DNA of 64,000 bases from Beroe forskalii (Eukaryota; Ctenophora; Nuda; Beroida; Beroidae): the NCBI GenBank assembly GCA_011033025.1, contig WFMF01000344.1, forward strand, positions 124,001-188,000, in the 5' to 3' direction. Position numbers and translations under genes: made by a program. Below, piece after piece: positions 10,508 through 22,731 of the stretch. A model generated the notes under the pieces. That model was not told the DNA's origin. It saw nothing but the letters and a program-made list of their open reading frames with translations, and made no database searches. The first letter of the stretch is position 1, and each line of letters starts with the position of its first letter.

Positions 10508-13500
10508 GGGGGTGGCAAGTTTGGTATACCGGACAATGGGGGAGCCAAAATGCCTCCCCTTAATCTTGGTATACATCATAACAGAGTTAACCATACCCAG
10601 GCTCGCCCTACACTTGGGCTAACCTCTAAACACGGGATCCCCTATACACCGCTCCCTTAATCTTGGGCTTACCCACTTTCCTTGGTCTCACCTAAACAAG
10701 GGATCGCCCATACCAGACTCGCCCTTATCCTGGGCTATACCGCATATGGCTCCACCCTACCTTGAGCTTCTGGAATGCCTTGGGCTAACCCCCAAACACG
10801 GGATCCACCATACCAGACCAACCCTTATCCTGGGCTATACCGCATATGGCTCCACCCTACCTTGGGCTTCTGGAATGCCTTGGGCTAACCCCCAAACATG
10901 GGATCACCATACCAGACCAACCTTTATCCTGGGCTATACCGCATATGGCTCCACCCTACCTTGGGCTTCTGGAATGCCTTGGGCTAACCCCCAAACACGG
11001 GATCCACCATACCAGACCAACCTTTATCCTGGGCTATACTGCATATGGCTCCACCCTACCTTGGGCTCCCCCTCGCTTTAAATATGGGCTCCCCTCCGTT
11101 ATATTGGGCCACCCCATTCACTCACCCCATGCCCTCTCCCCCTAGTTTGGGCTCCCCCATGATCAAAACCCGGACTACCCCAATATTAACTCGGGCTCCT
11201 CGGGCTCCCCATGATAACTTGGGCTCCCCCTTGATAACTCGGGCTCCCCCCCATTATTACTCGGGCTCTCCCCCATGTTATCTCGGGCTCCCCCATACCA
11301 ACTTGGGCTCCCCCACACTAACGTGGGCTCCACCGTACCATCCGGGCTCCCCCATACCAACTTGGGCTCCCCCGTACTATCAGGGCTCCCCCGTGCTAAC
11401 TTGGGCTCCCCCGTACTAACTTGGGCTCCCCCGTACTAAATTGGGCTCCCCCGTACCAACTTGGGCTCCCCCGTACTATCTGGGCTCCCCCGTACAAACT
11501 TGGGCTCCCCTGTACTATCTGGGCTCCCCCGTACTAACTCGGGCACCCCCATACCAACTTGAGCTCCCCGTACTATCTGGGCTCCCCCATACCAACTTGG
11601 GCTCCCCCGCACTATCAGTGCTCCCCCGTGCTAACTTGGGCTCCCCCGTACTATCTGGGCTCCCCCGTACTAAATTGGGCTCCCCCGTACCAACTTGGGC
11701 TCCCCCGCACTAACTTGGGCTCCTCCGTACTAACTTGGGCTCCCCCATACTAACTTGGGCTCCCCCGTACTATCAGGGCTCCCCCATACCAACTTGGGCT
11801 CCCCGTACCAGCAGGCTCCCCATACTAACTTTGGCTCCCCCATCCAAACTGGGGCTCCCCGTACTAACTTGGGCTCCCCGTGCTATCTGGGCTCCCCATA
11901 CTATCTTGGGCTACCCGTACTATCTGGGCTCCCCCGTACTAACTCAGGCACCCCCCATACAGCAGGCTCCCATTGCTATCTGAATACATACCAACTTGGA
12001 AACCACACTTGGCCCAGAAAAAGTTGTTATCAGAGGCCCTGGCTGGGAGGCAAGATGACAGAGGCAAGGGGAGCCTAATGAGAGGCTCGAATGGTACAGT
12101 GGAGCCAAGTTAGTGGGGGAGCCCAAGTGGTATGAAACCCAGTGCGGGGGAGCTAAGTGCAGGGGAAGCAAATGTACAGAGGCCCAGATATACAGAGGCC
12201 AAAGAGTGTATGGGGGCTGAGATGAAACAGGCAAAGAGAGGCCTGATAGCTGCAGGGGGCCCCAGGCAACATGGGGCCCAAGTGAGGCAAGTTAGCTCGA
12301 AACCCAGTAGTGCGGGGAAGGCCAAATGTACAGAGGTGGCAAGAAACAGCAGAGGCCCATAGAACGGGGGGCTCAGCCCAGGAGCCCAGACAGTATGGAG
12401 CCCGGGGGGTATGAGGCAAGCTATGCAGTTAGTACGGGGAGGCTGATAGCATGGGGAGCCCAGATATGGGGAGGCTTCAGGGGCCCAAGTTGGTATGGGG
12501 GAGCCCAAGACAATACAGAGGCCGAGTTGGTTTGGGGAACCCCAGAATAGGACGGGAGAGCCCAAGTTAATATGGGGAGCCCAAGGTTAATATGGGGAGC
12601 ACAAGTTAGCACGGGGGAGCCCAAGTTGGTACGGGGAACCCAAGTGTGGGGAGCCAAAAATTAATACATGGGGATCCCTGAGATAACATGGGGAGAGCCC
12701 GAGTAATGGGGGGGGGGCCCGAGTTATCAAGGGGGAGCCCAAGTTATCATGGGGGAGCCCGAGTTGATATTGGGGGAGCCCGAGTCAATACTGGGGGGGA
12801 GCCCGAGTTAGTATAGGGGTAGCCCGAGTTAGTATAGGGTAGCCCGAGTTGGTATGGGGTAGCCCGAGTTATCATGAGGGGGCCGAGATAATACGGGGGT
12901 AGTCCGGGTTTTGATCATGGGGAGCCCAAACTAGGGGAGAGGGCATGGGGTGAGTGAATGGGGTGGCCCAATATAACGGAGGAGCCCATATTTAAAGCGA
13001 GGGGAGCCCAAGGTAGGGTGGAGCCATAATATGCAGTATAGCCCAGGATAAGGTTGGTCTGGTATGGTGGATCCCGTGTTTGGGGTTAGCCCAAGGCATT
13101 CAGAAGCCCAAGGTAGGTGGAGCCATATGCGGTGTAGCCCAGGATAAGGGTTGGTCTGGTATGGTGGATCCCGTGTTTGGGGTTAGCCCAAGGCATTCCA
13201 GAAGCCCAAAGGTAGGGTGGAGCCATATGCGGTATAGCCCAGGATAAGGGTTGGTCTGGTATTTAGATCCCGTGTTTGGGGTTAGCCCAAGGCGTTCCAG
13301 AAGCCCAAGGTAGGGTGGAGCCATATGCGGTATAGCCCAGGATAAGGGCGAGTCTGGTATGGGCGATCCCTTGTTTAGGGGTGAGACCAAGGGAAGTGGG
13401 TAAGCCCAAGATTAAGGGGAGCGGTGTATAGGGAGCCCGTGTTTGAGGTTAGCCCAAGTGTAGGGCGAGCCTGGGTATGGTTAACTCTGTTATGATGTAT

Positions 13501-13565
13501 ACCAGGTTTAGGAGAAGTCCGTGTATCCAAAACGGATACAGGGGCTCCCATAACTTGCCACCCCC
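10508..13565. mobile_element. 3.06-kb foldback element built from minisatellites
   Basis: The ends are exact inverted copies: GGGGGTGGCAAGTT (10508-10521) and AACTTGCCACCCCC (13552-13565). Both arms run inward in the same order, inverted: about 200 bp of unique sequence, then three to four copies of a roughly 97-bp unit (10720-11060; mirrored 13015-13360), then a 20-bp minisatellite of the type TTGGGCTCCCCCGTACTAAC (about 11200-11960; mirrored about 12440-12940). The centre is near 12040. Reading frames inside are repeat translations (WAPPY- or GSPV-rich) and are not treated as genes. The layout matches foldback-type DNA elements, whose long inverted repeats consist of internal direct repeats. 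No transposase is present and no clear target-site duplication was found. Confidence 0.85.
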
Positions 13566-13916
13566 ACTATCTTTATACTTTTATCAAGGATATTTTAATG
13601 TTTTAACGTTTTATTAATGATATTTGCATGTATTAATTCGTATTTATCTTTGTTATTTCTGTATATCTGTGAACTGTTCTTATTAATCTTTATATGTTAT
13701 TGTAACTCAAATAATAATTTTCGATGAAAATGATTAATTTCTACGTATTTTGACTGAATCATTTAATATGCTCAATATATTTTACAGATAAAGAAATTGA
13801 AACTTTTTATGATCTTCATTTCATTCTTTAATGAATTACAATTTAATCAAACCAAGATAATTGTTCCCATTAAAACTTAGTGATTTATAATAATTAAATT
13901 AACTAACTGAGGTGAC
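13566..13916. other. AT-rich upstream region of the RRM gene
   Basis: About 350 bp of AT-rich DNA between the foldback element and the next start codon. It probably holds the promoter and 5' UTR of the RRM gene, but I could not place a specific core-promoter motif. Confidence 0.4.
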
Positions 13917-16900
13917 ATGCCAAAGTCTCAAAAGCCGAAGAAAACGAAAGCCCCGAAGAAAAGCAAAGCTACCAAGAAATCAAGAGTCCAGTCTCAAATC
14001 TCCGTCGATGCCGAAGAAGAGTCTCTTCTCCTTGGGGACGAGGATTTGACTCAACTCCCAGCAGCTTCAGCTTCGCAGAAAACTCGTAAACTATCACTTG
14101 AAACTTCGCTTTTGGAGGACGAACTCTTGGGGGAAACTACCCCACTTCCTGTTAAAAAGTCAAAGCGAAGGAAAACTCGATCTTCGAAATCAGAGAAAGC
14201 CAGTGTTTCGATATCTGAACTCGACGTTTCGTTAAATGTTAGCAAAAGTGATGAGACTGCGTTACATCAAGATCCAAAAGACTCCGTTGCTATTGATCAT
14301 GATATCGATGATTTCGATGACGTTTTCGGTACTAATTTATCAGAAATAACTGTTCCTAGTAACGAAAAATTGGACTTACCGAACAAGAAAAAAGGTGGCA
14401 CTGAAACTTTGCCTCAGAAAAGTGAACCTGTAACATCGTCATCAGATAAGCAACCTGTGATATCACCTTCCAAATCATTATCACCCAAAAAAACAACCGT
14501 AAATTCATCACCTACCAAAACATTATATCTCCCCCCAACTCCAGTAACGCCTCCACCAAAAGCTGTTACCAAACCACCAACTCCCCCACAACCAAAACTA
14601 TCCCCCGTGAAACAAGCTGAAGTGGTGGAATCAGTGGATGTTTTGAGTAGTGAGATACCAGATAAGTTGAGCAATAAGACGTTAGACTTGGAGGAAGTAG
14701 ATATCTACAGTGATCTCAGCAATGATAACGTTGATACAGCTTTACCGGATACTGAAGGTACTTGAGCTTTGATTTTATCTAATTATCTAATTGGTGTGTT
14801 TTTGTCTGTTTTGTTTGGAAATTAGAGGATACTGTAGTAAAAAAACGTTAAAACAGACACAGACGAAACATACACTTACACTCCCATTCTAGAGACTGAA
14901 CAGAAAGAAAGCAAAAATTCGATTCTTTGTGAAATTTATGACTGATTCCCTTTCATATTTAACCGCATTTTCTCTTTGATCAGGTATATCGGAAGAGGTC
15001 ACATTTGACGAGGTATTCAAGATGAACGCTAAACCAACACCAACATCAACCGTCATGAAAAGTGCAGACATTACTCCTGAACCGGTTTCCGATCAAGAGG
15101 TAACGAATGACAGATAATAAATTAAGCTTAACGATCTTTGAATATTTTGTAGTACTTGGTGACGCAGTAACTATTCGTTCAACTTGCATTTATTTCGCAA
15201 AAGTTTGATCAAATCATCGATCAGGAAGACGATTTAGATTACGAAGAAGATAAAGACGTGTCCCAAATGAGGATTAGCGTGCTAGTGGGCGGCACTAAGA
15301 CTAAGAAGTAAGTTTTTGATGAAAGAATCGCAAATCTGTCAAAATTATGTCTCACACGCCGTTGAAAGACATACTTTGTACCATAGTATAAAAAGTCATT
15401 CGCGCGCGGAAACCGAATGCATAAAACGTGATAAAAGCACACTTTTTCATATTTATCTGAGCCGCGCGGTGGCGCGCAGGGAAAAATTTAGTCTCCAGAT
15501 TGCAAAATTGGGCCATTTTTGTCGATTTTTTAAAATTTTATGTTTTGGAGTTTTAACTGTTCCGAATAGTCAAAAAGTGTGTTTTGCGACATTCAAGGGT
15601 CATTCGAACCATTTCCATTACTTTTTGGGCCAAAATTAAGAAATTTTTATTTTTTCGAAAAAATGTCTTTTTTGACCATGGAGACCACATATTAAGTCCA
15701 AATTGGCTGAAAATTGGTTTCGGAGATCTCAGATACATGCAAAACAATAATAAATTGGTTTCATCGACTTTTGAGAAGGTCGATTTTTTGGCCCGAAAAA
15801 AGTCCCAGTGTATAGTCAATGGTTTTTTTCGGGTCAAAAAATCGACCTTCTCAAAGTGCCATGAAACCGATCAAATATTGATTGGCATGTTAAAATAATC
15901 TCGGAAACCAAATTTCAGCCAATTTGGACCTAATTTGTGGCCCCCAGGCCAAAAATATTGCAAAATTAGGCCATTTTGGTCGATTTTTAAAAATTTTATT
16001 TTTTGGAGTTTTATTTGTTCCGAATGGTCAAAAAGTGTGTTTTGTGACATTCAAGGGTCATTCGGACCATTTCCATTACTTTTTGGGCCAAAATTAAGAA
16101 ATTTTTATTTTTTCGAAAAAATGTCTTTTTTGGCCATGGAGACCACAAATTAAGTCCAAATTGGCTGAAAATTGGTTTCGGAGATCTCAGATACATGCAA
16201 AACAATAATAAATTGGTTTCATCGACTTTTTGAGAAGGTCGATTTTTTGGCCCGAAAAAAGTCCCAGTGTATAGTCAATGGTTTTTTTCGGGTCAAAAAA
16301 TCGACCTTCTCAAAGTGCCATGAAACCGATCAAATATTGATTGGCATGTTAAAATAATCTCGGAAACCAAATTTCAGCCAATTTGGACCTAATTTGTGGC
16401 CCCCAGGCCAAAAATATTGCAAAATTAGGCCATTTTGGTCGATTTTTAAAAATTTTATTTTTTGAAGTTTTATTTGTTCCGAATGGTCAAAAAGTGTGTT
16501 TTGTGACATTCAAGGGTCATTCGGACCATTTCCATTACTTTTTGGGCCAAAATTAAGAAATTTAAATTTTTTCGAAAAATTGCCCTTTTTGGCCCTGGAG
16601 ACCACAAATTAAGTCCAAATTGGCTGAAAATTGGTTTCGGAGATCTCAGATATAATATATGCAAAACAATAATAAATTGGTTTCATGGCCCTAGAGGATG
16701 AAAAGCTCCATTTCTCTCGTCTCCAGGTCCCCGCGGGAAGCAGAGCCAAGCAGTCACGTGAGAGTAGCGCCTCTTTCACTGCCCCCTCTACCACACACCC
16801 ACATCACCATACCGCCCATGCTGCCTCTTCCACCAGCCCCTCCACAGGTATGTGCAAATGATTATTAGTGCAAATGTTTTACCATTTATGGTCGTGATGT

Positions 16901-18418
16901 ATTTTCTTGTTTAGTTTTTCATTTGGATCATTCTTTTCGCTCATATTTATTTCCTGTGCCACGCCGTTTTCACGCCACGGAACGCCCAGCCCCCTGGGGT
17001 TACATGGCGTAAAATGAGATTGTGCTTTTCTGTGCAGAAAATGAGGTGTGGACTGCGGCGCTAACTCCTAATTGATAAAATCAAAAGCGCTTTTTACACT
17101 CTAATCGTTTCAGTACCACCCGAACTCTCATATGAAAAGCAGCGGAAGACGCAACGTCAGAACAGTGTACATTAACCCAAAGTTCAGAACTGAGGTATGC
17201 CAACTATTTGAAATAAATCTCTTAAATGTTTCAAGGAACCAGTGCCTAATTCGGAGAAAAATGCTTGAAATCATTTTCCAAATATGATCCTTCATATATA
17301 TTTTTCGCCAATATTTCTGTTGATTGGTCCGCCAAATCCTCCTCTCAGACTCCTTTCCCCGCAGGTAATTCTCCAGAACCTGGAAGCTCAGGGAATTCTG
17401 AAGGGTGGCTCGGTAGCTATCCACATGAACCGGAACATGCCCCCTCGTAACCGGAGCAGGAGTCCCAACAGAGTGCAGTCTGCCTTCGAGTACATCCCAT
17501 CCCCTGTCCAGAACTTGCAGAAGCAAAAGGTGCGTTTTTGGAGACGTGAATTTCGATCTATCATCAAGTACAAAAACCCATCAGTATTAATCAGTTGTAA
17601 ACGATCCCTAGGTTGGCTCAAGTGGTAGGATATCTTTTCGCGCACCCCTTTCCAGCCGAATTGGTGCCATACATAAGTTGAATGTTGAGCTAATTTTGCT
17701 GATCCAAGCCATGATTTGAAAGCTGATTAAAGTGTAATTAAGTGTGTTATTATCGACCAGGTATCACTAGAAGATCCAACGACCACGCTCCTCCTGACAG
17801 ACCTGAGCGTTTGCACCACGAGAAGCAGGATTAAAGAACTCTTCTCTAGTGTCGGCAATGTGAAGGTAATAAAAGCAACTATTGTTTCTTAAATCTGTTT
17901 GTTTCCTCTGTTTTATTTGTACCTTTGTTGTGTGGTTTCTGTGTCAGTTTAAACTCTATTTTTCACTAATATATTATCTGTTTCTGTTCTCATGAACTTT
18001 TCTCTGCTTTCTATCCCTCCCCCCTCCCTCCCCCTCCCCCCCCCACAGATTTAACTCCCAATGATTCAACGCTCTTCCCTCCTAAAATCTTAACCATCCT
18101 TCCTCCTCAGGAAGTCCTCACGTACCCCGCTGAGCGGCGAGCAGTGGTAACCTTCCAACACGCCAAAGACGCTGTCGTGTGTAGGCGGAAATTCCATAGG
18201 TTTCCTAATTCATTATTTGCTTTTTTGACAATTAGGTTTCCTAATTCATTATTTGCTTTTCTGATAATCATTTATCATCTTAATCATCAATTGTTCTATA
18301 CATATTTTGCTTTTCTTGAATTGAAATCTGCCAACACTATGACTTATAATTAATCCTATTGTTCGTTCTCAGGAGTATTGTGGATGGTAGCTGTATGACG
18401 GTTAACTTCGCTATCTAA
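13917..18418 (+). CDS. Lys/Ser-rich nuclear-type protein with C-terminal RRM
   Basis: Nine exons join in frame to 548 residues: 13917-14757, 14984-15099, 15225-15307, 16727-16847, 17114-17194, 17365-17529, 17761-17865, 18111-18199, 18373-18418. The first 30 residues are Lys-rich (PKKSKATKKS), probably a nuclear localisation signal. Residues about 30-400 are disordered, with acidic patches and SP/TP sites. The last 75 residues read as an RRM: RNP2-like TTLLLTDLSV, helix IKELFSSVGNVK, RNP1-like ERRAVVTFQHAKDA, final strand DGSCMTVNFAI. A conserved-looking block (RTVYINPKF, then VILQNLEAQGIL) precedes it. The RRM recalls the POLDIP3/SKAR group, but that is a tentative family guess. The start is the first ATG of the Lys-rich exon, after a stop-rich AT stretch. 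Intron 3 holds a 457-bp tandem repeat. Confidence 0.75.
15490..16690 (+). repeat. 457-bp tandem repeat in an intron (about 2.6 copies)
   Basis: The landmark CGGAGATCTCAGATA recurs near 15720, 16178 and 16636, giving a period of about 457-461 bp with over 95% identity by eye. Each full unit contains an inverted pair (GAGAAGGTCGATTTTTTGG and its mirror TCGACCTTCTC) that could form a hairpin. The array fills most of intron 3 of the RRM gene and ends about 40 bp before the next splice acceptor. Confidence 0.9.
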
Positions 18419-19324
18419 CAAAACGAGAAGAAGCAGATGCGAGAAGCAGAAACGAGGAGTCAGGAGAAGCAACGATTTCTGTTCTCGATCCGTACCTCTT
18501 TGTCATTATCTCAGTATCATTCTATGTCACGAACCTTCATTCACTGTGCTACTGCCTCAAAGATAATGTGTTCAAGGATTTTATCTATTATATTGATCTT
18601 TTATTGATGCATAGAAATGATCAATAATAGTAGCTGGCTGTTTAAATGTTTTAAATGTTCAGAAATTGGGGACTTCGTTTTCATTATTCATGATATCTAG
18701 GGTTCTATCCGTTCATACGTTTACGTTTATGCATATTGAATATTGATGTAGTATTCAACATTTTAAAGTTACTTTCAGAGTTCTGGAATTTAAAGGTGAA
18801 CCACGAACCTTACCACATAACACATGGTTTTAAAATGACCCTTTTGATTTGATAAAACTTGACTTCAAATGATAAATATTTATGCTAAAGGCGCTGATTT
18901 TGAAATATTGGTACTGTTATTGAGTTAATAAATTCACTTGCAGCAAAAGAATAAATTTTTTGTATGCTAAAATAAAGAAGCTCTGAAGCAATGGCAGGGG
19001 CAATGCAGTGCACTCCCGGATAGGCCTTAGTTCTTGTCAGTCGTTGACAGACCCTCGTGAGAATTCAGCGCCGCTGGCGTCAGCAGGTCAGACAACGTCC
19101 TACAAGCACAGTGCCTACGACCGGTCATCGGCTTTGAAAAGCACAGAGCATTCTGTGTTGCTTGATATACTAGTATAGTGCGCACTGCATTAGTATAAGA
19201 CATAAGTGCATTTGTGCAGTTACGGAAATCTTAAACAGGTACAGTGAACAATCGGCAGTGTTTGCAGAATACACTGGTACAGTAGCCGACATTTTATAGG
19301 TACTGCAGTAGCAGCTGATTCATC
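18419..19324. other. 3' UTR and intergenic region
   Basis: Several AATAAA signals follow the RRM gene stop (about 18927, 18950 and 18970) and could end its transcript. From about 18990 to 19320 the DNA is more GC-rich and unrecognised. Confidence 0.45.
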
Positions 19325-20520
19325 TCGTTGCGTCGTCGACTCTACTCAACTCGACGATTCGACTCAAATCGACGACTTAAATTGACGACTCAACTAGACG
19401 ACACGACTCAACTCGACTTGTTGATTCGTCGAGGAGTTGTCAATTCGTGTCGTCGAGTCGAGGTTTCGTCTGTCAAGTCGAGTCTTCGGGGAGTTATCAT
19501 AATCAAGTCGTGTCGTCAAGTTGAGTCGACTAGACGACTCAACTCGACGCAACTCGACGAGTCGTCGATTCGAGTCGAGTTGAGTCGACTCGTCGAGTTG
19601 AGTCGACTCGTCGGGTTGAGTCGACTCGTCGAGTTGAGTCGAGTCGAGTCGACTCGTCAACTCGACTCGAATCGACAACTCGTCGAGTCGTCTAGTCGAG
19701 TTGAGTGGAGTTGACGAATCGACACGAAGACTCGACCCCACGACACGACTAGATAACTCCTCGACGAAGCTCGACTGAATAGACGACAACTCGACTCGAC
19801 GACACGTCAATCTAAGTCGTCGATTTGAGTCGAATCGTCGAGTTGAGTCGGAGCGACGCTCTGACTCAACTTGTTGCGAGATTGACCTGCACCTCGACGG
19901 AGCGTCGAGTTGAGTCGAATCGTAGAGTTGAGTCAGAGCGTCGAGTTGAGTCGAATCGTAGAGTTGAGTCGAATCGTCGAGTTCAGTCGAATCGTAGAGT
20001 TCAGTCGAGTCGACGACTCGACTCGACCCCACGACACGACTTGATAACTCCTCGACGACTCGACTCGATAGACGACAACTCGACTCGACGACACGTCAAT
20101 CTAAGTCGTCGATTTGATTCGAATCGTCGAGTTGAGGAGTTTTGATCTCTAGCGTCTCTACGATTTCCAACTCGACGGCCTGACGGAGCGTCGAGTTGAG
20201 TCGAATCGTAGAGTTGAGTCAGAGCGTCGAGTTGAGTCGAATCGTAGAGTTGAGTCGAATCGTCGGGTTCAGTCGAATCGTTGAGTTCAGTCGATTCGTA
20301 GAGTTCAGTCGAGTCGACGACTCGACACGACGACTTGAATCGACGACTCGACAACTTTAACTCAAATCGACAACTTGAGTACTTGACTCGACGAAGTCGA
20401 CGACGTAGACTCGCGTCTAGTTGACGAATGACAACTGTACTCGAAGAGCGACTTGATAAATCGAGTTATCGAGTCGATTTGGAGTCGAGTCGAAGTTGTC
20501 GAGTCGAGTCGTTACTCGTT
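19325..20520. repeat. TCGA-rich palindromic satellite
   Basis: About 1.2 kb made almost entirely of short variants of GAGTCGA / TCGACGACTCGA, so both strands look alike. A longer internal duplication of about 295 bp is visible: the block starting CCCCACGACACGACT at about 19735 returns at about 20029. Reading frames on both strands are Arg/Ser/Asp/Glu/Leu repeat translations, not genes. Confidence 0.9.
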
Positions 20521-20579
20521 GCGTTGAGTAACAAGGTTGAAATTGCTTTGCGGCGTGCGCTTGTCAGGCGTTGCATGGG

Positions 20580-20835
20580 TCTGACATGACGACGTCAGAC
20601 AAGTGCGCGCTTAATCGCCAGGATTGTCAGGATTGAACGCAGTGGAAGCGCGCGGCACATACACACACCTATGCGGGCTTAGGAAGTTAAACACGTATTA
20701 TATATCCCTGTTTGCGTTGCGCGGCGCGCTTCCCGCACGGTACGCGTACACACATCTATGCGGGCTTAGGAAGACGGCGACGCACTTGCCCCCCCCCCTT
20801 GTTAGGGGAATTGGCAAGGAGCTACGCCACGGCCA
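20580..20835 (-). repeat. GC-rich family A repeat, inverted copies
   Basis: Two minus-strand copies of the family found at 3782-4680: CACACCTATGCGGGCTTAGG ends the first near 20682, and CACATCTATGCGGGCTTAGG ends the second near 20771. Between them lie GTTTGCGTTGCGCGGCGCGC and AACACGTATTATATATCCC. A GGATCTGGTTAGAGCAAG fragment just downstream (about 20860) resembles the CTAACCAGG family. Confidence 0.65.
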
Positions 20836-20899
20836 GGCCACGCGCGCGCGTAAAACTAAGGATCTGGTTAGAGCAAGCCCATGCCAGACCTACGAAGAA

Positions 20900-21730
20900 A
20901 AACCTGAATATGGCATATACATAGCTGAATAATTCACAAAATACATACAAATACCTATCAAAATCGTAAGATACTTGGACCTAGGAAGAAAAACACGAAC
21001 AGCTGAATAGTTTACTGGTTCTATTACACTTGGTGTCATGCCTTCACATCGCACAAAAACGGTTTTCAGCCATGGTTTAGGTCTGTATGGCCATAAATTT
21101 TCCAAAAACACAATTTTAGTATCATAAAGCCAAAAATTAATTAGAATCTAAAGCATGAAATTGGTCAACATGCAAAATATCTAAGTAGCATTATCTAAGT
21201 TAGATCATACTTGATTCACTATCTCATAAAACTATCAACAGTTCTAGATTAATTCTGTTATTTGTTTTAAATGTTCTTGAAAATTGAATAAATGGACACC
21301 TGGGTTAAAGGTGTTTTTTAGTGGAAGCTAATGTTTTGATATAATGAAAGGAAGCGTGATGGTTTAATACCATAATTTATTCTATTTCTATTTCTATTTC
21401 TATGAATGGTTCACAATATACATTTAAGCAATTGAAAGAAAAATGATAAGCACTGTAATCAAATTACTATCAATTGTACATTTTCACTTGTCATTGATTG
21501 ATCTAATTTCAATGAAATGTTTTACAGTGTAGTCTGATGAAAAGCTTGTAAACTTGATTCAACTCAACTTAATAAACTTAGAAATGTATAATCGTATATT
21601 TGAAGTGACTGATCATTTCATTGCACTCCTTGATAGTATTGTTTTCGTGGCACAACTGTGCAATTAATTAAGTTGATGTGCCACTATAATTAATAAGTTT
21701 AAATTATCATTATACTATGCTCAAAAATTC
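20900..21730. other. Intergenic, nothing recognised
   Basis: AT-rich DNA without a supportable gene; an undetected first exon of the TMEM260-type gene could lie here. Confidence 0.4.
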
Positions 21731-21734
21731 TCAA

Positions 21735-21990
21735 AAATGATGGTAGCACAGTGGTTAAGGTGTCATACTTTCAATCGAGAGATTGGTGATTCGATTCCCG
21801 GCTGTGCCAATTGTGTTATGGGTGAGGAATTCTTGAAGAACAAACAGCACCTTCTTGTGAGGATCTTGAAAACATGTTTGTATATGAATGGCATTCTTTT
21901 GTTGCATTTGGGATATTTGTCGGGATATATTTGAAATGCACAGCTGCCTCAATACCAAGTGGTGATGCAGGTATTGAGCTCGTTTTTTTT
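21735..21990 (+). mobile_element. Probable tRNA-derived SINE
   Basis: The head has a good RNA polymerase III A box (TAGCACAGTGGTTAAGG) and, about 40 bp later, a B box (GATTCGATTCCC). The sequence after the B box does not pair properly with the 5' end, so it is not a functional tRNA gene. A non-tRNA body follows, with a small hairpin (CAATACC...GGTATTG) near 21950. No A tail is obvious. Confidence 0.5.
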
Positions 21991-22731
21991 ATCTTATAAA
22001 GTTTGCATGCCATAATGCTTTTCTACTATCAATTATAATATTATGTGTTTTCTTTCTTGATTTTCCATGATTTTAAGGGTCTGTTTCATATAATCATTTT
22101 CTGGGATAATTGGTATGTGTGCTTTAGTTCAAAAAGAACATGCAGAAAAGTAGCTGAAAAGGACAGATAGAAAGGGCTCATCAATTATTGATCACCATTC
22201 CATAATTGCACAATAAAGTCTCCACCTTTAAAAGGGATAAAAGAGAGAGAGAGATAAAGAAAACATTTTCCTTTCAACTAACTTTTGGATGTGCTGCTTT
22301 GGACCTATGAGCACACATACCTACATGTAATACCTACTAAGCCCTAAACTCCTAAATATCGATCTTACAAACATGATCCTGATGTTAGCATCCCATTCAA
22401 ATTAGGACAGTATTATCAATGTTGGTATTATATCAAGTATAGTTTAAACTTTTAAATGTGCCATATAAGAGTGGTGCCTCAACCTTTACATATGATGCAG
22501 TGCATGGGCACTGTTTTGTGGTGCATGACAGGCAACAGTGTGCAAATATACATTCTATGCATAACATGTTATTAAAGCACACTTGTGCACTCACACACCA
22601 CAAAACATACCTATGCACAGCATAGGTATTAAGCCAAAGAACCATAATTATTTTTAAACTTTGTGAGCAATGGTCAATGCTCAGAAATAGGTAGGTAAGT
22701 TATTAGATAATGACCCTACCACAAATTTCAG
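21991..22731. other. Intergenic or 5' intron, nothing recognised
   Basis: AT-rich DNA with a short GA run near 22240. The expected N-terminal exon of the TMEM260-type gene (signal segment and a GGDS-like motif) was searched for by eye and not found. Confidence 0.4.

Noticed and set aside
10746..13390. Long frames rich in WAPPY, GSPV and LGLP repeats on both strands
   Set aside because: They are translations of the 97-bp and 20-bp tandem units in the foldback; all three frames stay open and there is no domain or splice context.
18030..18060. A splice acceptor after the C-rich tract (ccccacag)
   Set aside because: The sequence that follows does not continue the RRM; the acceptor at 18110 does, in the right phase.
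19328..20354. Frames of 100-212 codons rich in Arg, Ser, Asp and Leu
   Set aside because: They arise from the strand-symmetric TCGA satellite; equivalent frames occur on both strands.
21735..21812. A functional tRNA gene
   Set aside because: The boxes are good but the acceptor stem and T stem do not pair.
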